NCBI GenBank assembly: GCA_041689995.1
Contig: JBDNFD010000169.1
Coordinates: 1 to 5,285 of the forward strand
Direction: 5' to 3'
DNA: 5,285 nucleotides
Origin: DASSWG01 sp041689995
GTDB lineage: Bacteria; Bacteroidota; Bacteroidia; Flavobacteriales; Flavobacteriaceae
Made by a program: the position numbers and the translations under genes. Each line of letters begins with the position of its first letter. Positions within the stretch are counted from its first letter, which is position 1. The notes beneath the pieces were generated by a model that ran no database searches, was not told the origin of the DNA, and was given only the letters and a program-made list of their open reading frames with translations. Of this stretch, positions 1 through 5,285 are shown one piece after another.

Positions 1-240
1 ATTAGTGAATCAGAGAATGAGTGAATCAGTGAAATAGTGAATCAATGAATTAGTGAATTAGAGAATTAGTGAATTAGTGAATTAGTGAATCAGTGAATTA
101 GTGAATCAGTGAATTAGTGAATCAGTGAATCAGTGAATTAGTGAATTAGAGAATTAGTGAATTAGTGAATTAGTGAATCAGTGAATCAGTGAATCAGTGA
201 ATTAGTGAATCAGTGAATTAGTGAATTAGTGAATTAGTGA
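1..240. repeat. 30-unit octamer tandem array, consensus ATYAGTGA
   Basis: The stretch divides without any indel into 30 consecutive 8-bp units. By count, 15 are ATTAGTGA, 9 are ATCAGTGA and 2 are ATTAGAGA. Four single variants (ATCAGAGA, ATGAGTGA, AATAGTGA, ATCAATGA) all lie within the first six units. The array begins at the window edge, so it may extend further left. Units 6-16 (41-128) and units 17-27 (129-216) form an 88-bp tandem duplication with only two mismatches. Stops occur in all six frames, so it is not coding. No protein binding site or mobile element boundary is recognisable, and its function is unknown. Confidence 0.97.
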
Positions 241-241
241 A

Positions 242-345
242 AAACAATTAAACAGTTAAACAATTAACCAGTTAAACGATTAAACAGTTATCCCATTGAA
301 AAGTTAATGCGTTCAACAGATATTCGTTTTAACAGATAATAGGTT
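242..345. repeat. second octamer array, consensus AAACARTT, decaying rightward
   Basis: One base after the first array the period stays at 8 bp but the unit changes. Six good units at 242-289 read AAACAATT, AAACAGTT, AAACAATT, AACCAGTT, AAACGATT and AAACAGTT. The same register can be followed through weaker units (ATCCCATT, GAAAAGTT, AATGCGTT) and into 314-345. There, two AACAGATA copies start at 315 and 331, exactly 16 bp apart. The first half is clear. The part after 290 is an inference from retained register and partial similarity. Confidence 0.8.
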
Positions 346-466
346 AAAATATCAAACCGCACATACTCCGAACTCATAACTCACAACTCACAACTTTTTT
401 CCCATCTTGTGTAACAATTTCCCCTAGTTGCAGTCCTATCTACAAGACCACATCGAAAACCGACCT
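346..466. other. gene-free leader of the exporter operon
   Basis: Apart from the heptamer array, this upstream stretch shows nothing convincing. A TTG at 428 is in frame with the ATPase and would add 13 residues (MQSYLQDHIENRP), but that extension is not typical of the family. I searched for the Bacteroidota promoter pattern (TTG or TTTG, about 20 bp, then TAnnTTTG) and found no good match. The promoter may therefore be divergent, hidden in the repeats, or further upstream. Confidence 0.5.
372..395. repeat. short heptamer array, ACTCAYA
   Basis: Three consecutive 7-bp units (ACTCATA, ACTCACA, ACTCACA) are followed by a partial ACT and a run of T. It lies about 70 bp before the ATG of the ATPase gene. 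No inverted repeat flanks it, so the T run is not supported as a terminator. It is too short to say more than that a simple repeat exists here. Confidence 0.75.
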
Positions 467-1168
467 ATGATCGAAATCACAGATTTGCATAAATCCTATA
501 AAACAGGCGCAAATTCCCTTCATGTTTTAAAGGGAATTAATTTCAACGTGAAAGAAGGCGAACTGGTTTCCATTATGGGTTCCTCCGGCTCGGGGAAATC
601 TACTCTACTCAATATTCTGGGAATGCTTGACGAAGCCGATTCCGGCTCGTATATTTTGGACGGTGTTCCCATCAAAAATCTGAACGAAAAAATCGCTGCC
701 CGTTACCGCAACAAATTTTTGGGATTTGTATTCCAATCCTTCAATTTGATAAACTATAAAAATGCCTTGGACAACGTAGCGATGCCGCTTTATTATCAGG
801 GGATGAAACATAAGGAACGTGCTGAGAAAGCAATGTCATACCTCGAAAAAGTCGGTCTGGCGGACTGGGCAACTCATTTGCCGAACGAACTTTCGGGCGG
901 GCAAAAACAGCGTGTTGCAATTGCACGGGCTTTGGTAAGCGAACCAAAAGTATTGCTCGCAGATGAGCCAACGGGTGCTTTGGATTCCAAAACTTCTTAT
1001 GAAGTAATGGATCTAATCCAAGGTATTAACGACGAAGGTAAAACCATTTTGGTGGTTACGCACGAAAAAGATATCGCCCACATGACCAAACGCATCGTTC
1101 ATTTAAAAGATGGGATTATTATCAATGATTCCAAAGTGGAACAAGTAAAAGCATTGTCGAATGTTTGA
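467..1168 (+). CDS. ABC transporter ATP-binding protein, MacB/LolD-type
   Basis: This is a 233-residue cytoplasmic ATPase that would power the permeases encoded next to it. All nucleotide-binding motifs are present: Walker A GSSGSGKS at 38-45, Q-loop glutamine at 90, signature LSGGQ at 142-146, Walker B VLLADEP at 162-168, D-loop ALDS at 171-174 and H-loop histidine at 199. The length is normal for the stand-alone MacB/LolD/FtsE group. I chose the ATG at 467 because MIEITDLHKSYKTG is the usual opening of this family; the in-frame TTG at 428 is a weaker alternative. The stop overlaps the start of the next gene by 8 bp, which implies translational coupling. Only one ATPase is encoded, so it presumably acts as a homodimer beneath two permeases. 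The family is certain, but the substrate cannot be read from this protein. Confidence 0.97.
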   Translation: MIEITDLHKSYKTGANSLHVLKGINFNVKEGELVSIMGSSGSGKSTLLNILGMLDEADSGSYILDGVPIKNLNEKIAARYRNKFLGFVFQSFNLINYKNALDNVAMPLYYQGMKHKERAEKAMSYLEKVGLADWATHLPNELSGGQKQRVAIARALVSEPKVLLADEPTGALDSKTSYEVMDLIQGINDEGKTILVVTHEKDIAHMTKRIVHLKDGIIINDSKVEQVKALSNV

Positions 1169-2408
1169 TTTGGAACGTTGGCAGGAAATTTTTGAAACCA
1201 TTCGCAAAAACAAATTGCGAACGTTTCTCACCGGTCTTTCCGTGGCTTCGGGGATTTTTATTCTCGTGATTCTGCTTGGCGTAGGACAAGGGATGCAAAA
1301 CGGAATTTCCAATCAATTTCAAAATGACGCTACCAATATAATATTTGTTTGGACGGGTGTCACCTCCGTGGAATATCAAGGTTTGAACCCCGGTCGCCGG
1401 ATTCAAATGAAAAATTCAGACTTCAATTTTGCCGTTGAAAAACACCAGGACAAACTCGAATATGCTTCTTCCGCATATCGAATTTGGGGCGGAATGGTAA
1501 ATTACAAAGATCAAACTGGAAGTTATCGGGTGGAGGGTGTTTTGCCGGATTATCAATTTTTAGAAAATGCCACCTTAATGTCCGGAAGGTTCATCAATAT
1601 TCTCGATCAAGAGAATTTCGAAAAAGTGGCGATTATCGGGAAAAAAATAAAAACGGAACTGTTCCAAAATGGAGAAGATCCGCTCGGAGAACGTATTCAA
1701 ATTTCCGGATTAAATTTTAAAGTGGTGGGCGTTTATTCCGATCCGGGCGGCGACCGAGAGGAAAGTCGGGTTTTTATTCCACTTTCTACTTCACAGCGGG
1801 TTTTCAACGCTGGAAACAATATTAGTTTCCTGTCTTTCACACTACCGAAAATGGAAAATTTCGATAAAGCCCTTGCAGTTTCTGACCGTTTTGTTTCCGA
1901 TTTAAAAACCCAACTTAATGAGAAATATTCCATTGCTCCTTCCGATGAAAGTGCCTTGGATATAAATAATACCCTAGAAGATGCAAAAAAATTCTATGGA
2001 CTGATGAGCTTGATTAAATGGTTCTTTTGGGGCGTGGGAATCGCTACTATTTTTGCCGGAATTGTAGGCGTGAGCAACATTATGCTCATCATTGTAAAAG
2101 AACGCACCAAAGAAATCGGGATACGAAAAGCATTGGGTGCAGAACCCTTATCTATTATCGGAATGATTTTGCATGAAGCTATTTTTGTGACATTGATCGC
2201 GGGTTTCACCGGACTTATCAGTGGACTGTTTTTACTGGAATTAGTCGGACCGTTGATAGAAACGGAATTCATTTCAAATCCGTCCGTGAATTTCAATGTC
2301 GCCATCACAACCGTTTTTATTTTGGTCATTGCCGGCGCGATTGCCGGTTTCTTTCCAGCTTGGAGGGCTGCAAGAATTAAACCTATTGTGGCTTTGAGGG
2401 ATGAATGA
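1161..2408 (+). CDS. MacB-type ABC transporter permease, first of two paralogues
   Basis: This is a 415-residue inner membrane permease with MacB/FtsX architecture. It has an amphipathic, charged N-terminus, a first membrane helix at about 23-43, and a large periplasmic domain at about 45-280 (MacB_PCD type, with MSGRFIN near 140-146). Three C-terminal helices follow at roughly 284-310, 333-360 and 377-400. The FtsX-family cytoplasmic motif KERTKEIGIRKALGA is at 313-327, and the C-terminus carries FFPAWRAARIKPIVALR. The ATPase domain is encoded separately, unlike Escherichia coli MacB, where ATPase and permease are fused. The ATG overlaps the ATPase stop (ATGTTTGA), supporting the start and coupled translation. 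It most likely pairs with the next permease as a heterodimer and moves mechanically, driving export through an adaptor and outer membrane channel instead of forming a classical membrane pore. The substrate (drug, peptide, lipid or other) is unknown. Confidence 0.95.
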   Translation: MFDLERWQEIFETIRKNKLRTFLTGLSVASGIFILVILLGVGQGMQNGISNQFQNDATNIIFVWTGVTSVEYQGLNPGRRIQMKNSDFNFAVEKHQDKLEYASSAYRIWGGMVNYKDQTGSYRVEGVLPDYQFLENATLMSGRFINILDQENFEKVAIIGKKIKTELFQNGEDPLGERIQISGLNFKVVGVYSDPGGDREESRVFIPLSTSQRVFNAGNNISFLSFTLPKMENFDKALAVSDRFVSDLKTQLNEKYSIAPSDESALDINNTLEDAKKFYGLMSLIKWFFWGVGIATIFAGIVGVSNIMLIIVKERTKEIGIRKALGAEPLSIIGMILHEAIFVTLIAGFTGLISGLFLLELVGPLIETEFISNPSVNFNVAITTVFILVIAGAIAGFFPAWRAARIKPIVALRDE

Positions 2409-2431
2409 CCTCTTTGAATTATGAATTAACC

Positions 2432-2466
2432 ATTAAACATTAAACATTAAACATTAAACATTAAAC
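2432..2466. repeat. heptamer array, five perfect ATTAAAC units, between permease genes
   Basis: Five exact 7-bp copies stand in a row. One imperfect copy lies on the left (ATTAACC, 2425-2431) and a decayed one on the right (ATTTAAA, 2467-2473). The array takes up most of the 67-bp gap between the two permease genes and ends about 10 bp before the GTG start of the second. It therefore occupies the ribosome-docking region of that gene. Copy-number change here would alter leader length without touching either reading frame. Confidence 0.95.
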
Positions 2467-2475
2467 ATTTAAAAC

Positions 2476-3738
2476 GTGTTCAACATAGATCGCTGGAACG
2501 AAATACTTGAATCACTGACCGCCAATTGGGCTCGGACAGTCTTAACCGCTATCGGCGTGATTTGGGGTATTTTTATATTAGTGATTTTGCTCGCCGCTGG
2601 GAAAGGATTGGAAAATGGGGTGACAAAAGATTTTTCCGGTATCGCCACAAATTCCATGTTCATGTGGACACAAACCACCACAAAATCCTACAAAGGTTTT
2701 CCCAAGGGCCGAAGGTTCAGTTTTGAATTGAACGATGTGGACGCAATCGAGCAGCAAGTGCCTGGATTGAAATATGTTTCGCCGAGGAATCAGTTAGGCG
2801 GTTTTGGGGGCAATAACAATGTGGTTCGCGGGCTGAAAAGTGGTGCCTTCAACGTTTATGGCGATTATCCGGAAATTATCTTCCAGCAATCCATGGACAT
2901 TACCATGGGCAGGTTCATCAATTACAACGATATTCAGAATATCAGAAAAGTGGCAGTCATTGGTGAAGGGGTTCGCACGACGCTTTACGAAAAGGGAGAA
3001 AATGTTTTGGGCAGCACCATAAAAGTAAATGGGGTAAATTTTATGGTGATCGGCATGTATAAAAAAGCCAGTAACAACCGAAATGTTGAAGAAGGACAAA
3101 AAGAAATTTATGTTCCGTTTACCACGTTTTCGCAGGCCTTCAATAGAGGCAATAATGTTGGCTGGATGGCCATTACCGCACAAGACGGCCAATCTATTAC
3201 CAAGTTGAAAGATCAAATTGTTGATGTCATAAAAGCGCGGCACACCATTCATCCTGAAGATGACAGTGCGGTTGGCTATTTTGATCTGTTCGAAATGTAC
3301 AATAAAGTGAACGGCCTTTTTATCGCGCTCGATGCGGTTGCCTATTTTGTGGGCATTCTAATTCTCCTTTCAGGAATTATCGGTATCAGTAATATTATGT
3401 TGATCGTGGTGAAAGAACGCACGAAAGAAATTGGTATAAGACGTGCTTTGGGCGCAACTCCTTGGTCCATACGCGGACAAATTCTGTTGGAATCAATTTT
3501 CCTTACCATCATTTCTGGAATGGTAGGAATTATCTTGGCCACTTTGGTACTTTTTGGCGTAAACAGTTGGCTGAACACAATGGACACCTCTGAAATGATG
3601 TTTTCCAATCCAAGTGTGAATTTGGGCGTGGTCATAACAGCTTTGTTCATTCTGATTATTTCCGGTTTACTCGCCGGATTGATTCCCGCCCAAAATGCCA
3701 TCAAAATAAAACCAGTAGATGCTTTAAGAACCGAATAA
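2476..3738 (+). CDS. MacB-type ABC transporter permease, second of two paralogues
   Basis: This is a 420-residue permease with the same layout as its upstream neighbour: first membrane helix at about 23-43, periplasmic domain at about 45-280, and three C-terminal helices at about 284-311, 335-361 and 382-403. The diagnostic motif KERTKEIGIRRALGA is at 313-327, and the protein ends LIPAQNAIKIKPVDALR plus TE. The two paralogues align from their first residues (MFDLERWQEI and MFNIDRWNEI) and share GRFIN in the periplasmic domain and NIMLI before the motif; the periplasmic domains otherwise diverge. The GTG start is well supported. An in-frame TAA lies at 2470-2472, two codons upstream, and the next methionine is at residue 61, past the first membrane helix. 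This arrangement suggests duplication followed by specialisation into two halves of one permease dimer. Translation may be tuned by the preceding heptamer array. Confidence 0.95.
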   Translation: MFNIDRWNEILESLTANWARTVLTAIGVIWGIFILVILLAAGKGLENGVTKDFSGIATNSMFMWTQTTTKSYKGFPKGRRFSFELNDVDAIEQQVPGLKYVSPRNQLGGFGGNNNVVRGLKSGAFNVYGDYPEIIFQQSMDITMGRFINYNDIQNIRKVAVIGEGVRTTLYEKGENVLGSTIKVNGVNFMVIGMYKKASNNRNVEEGQKEIYVPFTTFSQAFNRGNNVGWMAITAQDGQSITKLKDQIVDVIKARHTIHPEDDSAVGYFDLFEMYNKVNGLFIALDAVAYFVGILILLSGIIGISNIMLIVVKERTKEIGIRRALGATPWSIRGQILLESIFLTIISGMVGIILATLVLFGVNSWLNTMDTSEMMFSNPSVNLGVVITALFILIISGLLAGLIPAQNAIKIKPVDALRTE

Positions 3739-3772
3739 CCAAAAAATAATATCCAAGTTTAAAACCATAAAA

Positions 3773-4879
3773 ATGAAGAAATCAGTAACCATTCTTATCC
3801 TCGTACTTATCGCCATATCGTTCGTGGGAGCCTTGTATTATTTATATCAAAAGAATCAAGAAAATCCGATCACTTTTGAAACGGAAAAACCAGAAATGAG
3901 AACCATTGTTAAAAAAACAGTGGCCACGGGAAGTATTGTTCCCGACAAGGAAATTTTGATAAAACCGAATATCGCCGGAATTATTGAGAAAATTTATGTG
4001 GAAGCAGGCGAAATTGTGGAAGCTGGCGATATGATCGCAGAACTGAACGTTGTGCCAAGTATTCCAAATTTAGTGGAAACCAAAAACCAAATCGCTTCGG
4101 CCAAAATCGCTTTGGACAATCAACGGAAAATATACAATCGTCAAAAGGGATTATATGACAAAGGCGTCATTTCCTCAAACGATTTTGATCAAGTAGATGT
4201 TGCTTTCGATCAGGCAAAATTGGCTTATGAATCTGCCAAGGAAACCTACGAAATCATTAAAACAGGAACCAGCAGCGGGGTCGGTAATGCGGCCAACACA
4301 AAAATTCGCGCCACCATTTCGGGAATGATATTGGAAGTTCCCGTAAAAGAAGGAAACCAGGTAATCCAAGCAAATAATTTCAACGAAGGAACCACTATTG
4401 CAACCGTCGCCGATGTGAAAGATATGATCTTCAAAGGAAAAGTGGACGAATCGGAAGTGGGCAAAATAAAAGAAGGACTGCCCTTGAAAATCACCGTTGG
4501 CGCACTTCAAAATAAAACCTTTGACGCTATTTTGGATTATGTTGCCCCAAAAGGAATGGAAGAAAATGGAGCCGTTCAGTTTGAAATTGAAGGAACCTTA
4601 AAGAATGCCGATAGCACATTTATCCGTGCAGGTTTAAGTGCGAACGCTTCTATTATTTTAGCGGAGGCCAAAGATGTGCTCTCCATAAAAGAAGCCTTGG
4701 TGCAATTTGATCCCAAAACCAAAAAACCTTTTGTGGAAGTAAAAACCGGGGAAAAAGAATTTGAACGTCGAGATATTGAATTGGGAATCAGCGACGGAAT
4801 ACACGTCGAAGTGAAGAGTGGAATTGACAAAAATGCCGACGTAAAAGTTTGGAACCAAGTGAAACCTGGGGAAAAATGA
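3773..4879 (+). CDS. periplasmic adaptor (membrane fusion protein), HlyD/MacA-like
   Basis: This 368-residue protein would link the inner membrane permeases to an outer membrane channel. A single N-terminal membrane helix (about 5-25) anchors it. No lipobox cysteine is present, so it is probably not a lipoprotein. The order of parts fits the family. The first lipoyl half at about 60-92 includes IEKIYVEAGEIVEAGDMIAEL. A helical hairpin at about 97-165 has the usual QKGLYDKGVISSNDFDQ turn, and the second lipoyl half at about 177-212 includes SGMILEVPVKEGNQV. A beta-barrel follows at about 216-297, with a membrane-proximal domain to the end. The hairpin is short compared with MacA or AcrA adaptors, as is common in Bacteroidota. 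The ATG lies 34 bp after the permease stop in an A-rich leader. Adaptors of this type also serve RND pumps, but directly following ABC permeases on the same strand it is best assigned to them. Confidence 0.93.
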   Translation: MKKSVTILILVLIAISFVGALYYLYQKNQENPITFETEKPEMRTIVKKTVATGSIVPDKEILIKPNIAGIIEKIYVEAGEIVEAGDMIAELNVVPSIPNLVETKNQIASAKIALDNQRKIYNRQKGLYDKGVISSNDFDQVDVAFDQAKLAYESAKETYEIIKTGTSSGVGNAANTKIRATISGMILEVPVKEGNQVIQANNFNEGTTIATVADVKDMIFKGKVDESEVGKIKEGLPLKITVGALQNKTFDAILDYVAPKGMEENGAVQFEIEGTLKNADSTFIRAGLSANASIILAEAKDVLSIKEALVQFDPKTKKPFVEVKTGEKEFERRDIELGISDGIHVEVKSGIDKNADVKVWNQVKPGEK

Positions 4880-4892
4880 AATAAATAAGGGT

Positions 4893-5150
4893 TTATGATT
4901 TGTTCAGAATAAAAATCGGCAAATAAAGCAATATCCCGAGCAATGAGAATAGCAATCCTCCAATTGTACCGACTCCCAAAGCAAACCAAAAAACTTCATC
5001 CTGACCACCGATAACAAATGGCAAAAAGCCAAGAACGGTAGAAATAATGGTCAGGATTATTGGAAATATTTTCTGTTTGAACGCTTGCATGTATGCGGGC
5101 AATTTGTTTTTTCCTGAATTTGTATTTTTTAATTGATTAAAGTCATTGGC
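4893..5150 (-). pseudogene. C-terminal remnant of an RND efflux permease
   Basis: The minus-strand translation includes NKLPAYMQAFKQKIFPIIL, then STVLGFLPFVIGGQDEVFWF, then GTIGGLLFSLLGILLYLPIF. This is the last periplasmic/cytoplasmic linker and the final two membrane helices (TM11 and TM12) of an AcrB/CusA-like RND pump, family normally about 1,000 residues or more. Only about 85 residues remain. Recognisable similarity seems to begin near NDFNQLK (about 5147), and an in-frame TAG stands at 5157-5159. A second in-frame stop lies at 5187-5189. Upstream sequence looks non-coding. Possible starts for a short protein are TTG at 5102 or ATG at 5090 (65 residues), so an expressed two-helix peptide cannot be excluded. 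Its stop is 13 bp from the adaptor stop, in convergent orientation. A rearrangement or decay of a former pump gene is the best reading. Confidence 0.75.
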
Positions 5151-5156
5151 TCTATT

Positions 5157-5285
5157 CTAATTTACGATTGATATTATATTTTTTGTCTAACTATCTAAAA
5201 ATAAGATACTTTGTCGTGAATATTTTCAAAAAACCTTGATGTTTTTCTAAAACCGCTGGTTTAAAATGTAAAAAAACTCTTGTAA
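5157..5285. other. AT-rich non-coding tail
   Basis: No frame continues the RND sequence here, and stops are frequent on both strands. I see no gene, RNA or mobile element end. It separates the RND remnant from whatever lies to the right, and may be the intergenic DNA that replaced the missing part of the pump gene. Confidence 0.5.
5182..5213 (+). promoter_or_regulatory. weak candidate Bacteroidota promoter facing out of the window
   Basis: TTTG at 5182-5185 is followed after 21 bp by TACTTTG at 5207-5213. This resembles the TTTG and TAnnTTTG elements of Bacteroidota promoters, but the second element is one base short. If real, it would serve a gene beginning beyond the right edge. In AT-rich DNA such a match is easily due to chance. 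Confidence 0.2.

Noticed and set aside
1..240. CRISPR array or plasmid origin iterons
   Set aside because: Units are 8 bp with no spacers, far shorter than CRISPR repeats or typical 17-22 bp iterons, and no cas or replication gene is present.
428..466. TTG start giving a 13-residue longer ATPase
   Set aside because: The ATG at 467 gives the standard family N-terminus; the extra residues match nothing expected.
2794..3252. 152-codon open frame on the minus strand inside the second permease
   Set aside because: It lies entirely within a well-supported permease gene, has no recognisable domain, and is best explained as a shadow frame. The same applies to the other antisense and out-of-frame openings in the operon.
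4881..4896. Hairpin ATAAA/TTTAT between the convergent stops as a bidirectional terminator
   Set aside because: The stem is five A/T pairs with no T run on either strand, too weak to support a terminator.
5090..5160. Insertion sequence end at the RND truncation point
   Set aside because: No terminal inverted repeat, target duplication or transposase fragment is visible in the 130 bp available to the right.
5250..5262. Inverted repeat AAACC-GCT-GGTTT as terminator or attachment site
   Set aside because: The stem is only five pairs, there is no following T run on either strand, and no gene end is adjacent in the window.

Overview
The window looks like a chromosomal segment from a Bacteroidota member, most likely a flavobacterium. 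This is inferred from the AT-rich composition, A-rich translation starts without clear Shine-Dalgarno sequences, the style of the MacB/FtsX-type permeases, and intergenic DNA filled with 7-8 bp tandem repeats. No taxonomic marker gene is present, so the assignment rests on general resemblance.

Positions 1-466 hold no gene. They contain an octamer array of exactly 30 units (1-240), a second, decaying octamer array with a different unit (242-345), and a short heptamer array (372-395). A plus-strand operon of four genes then runs from 467 to 4879. It encodes an ABC ATPase, two paralogous MacB-type permeases, and a periplasmic adaptor of the HlyD/RND type. The ATPase and first permease overlap by 8 bp. 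The two permeases are separated by 67 bp containing another heptamer array, which ends just before a GTG start. The adaptor follows 34 bp later.

The four proteins together form a split tripartite exporter. An ATPase dimer would drive a pair of permeases, probably a heterodimer, in the inner membrane, and the adaptor would span the periplasm toward an outer membrane TolC-like channel. No outer membrane channel gene, regulator or substrate-specific protein is visible, so the substrate is unknown.

Converging on the operon from the minus strand, with only 13 bp between stop codons, is the C-terminal remnant of an RND efflux permease (4893 to about 5150). Its homology ends abruptly next to an in-frame stop. 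The rest of the window (5157-5285) is AT-rich and apparently non-coding, with one weak candidate promoter facing out of the window.

The genes themselves are a familiar export system. The least explained material is the family of 7-8 bp repeats around and inside the operon, especially the 88-bp higher-order duplication in the first array and the heptamers at the second permease's translation start.
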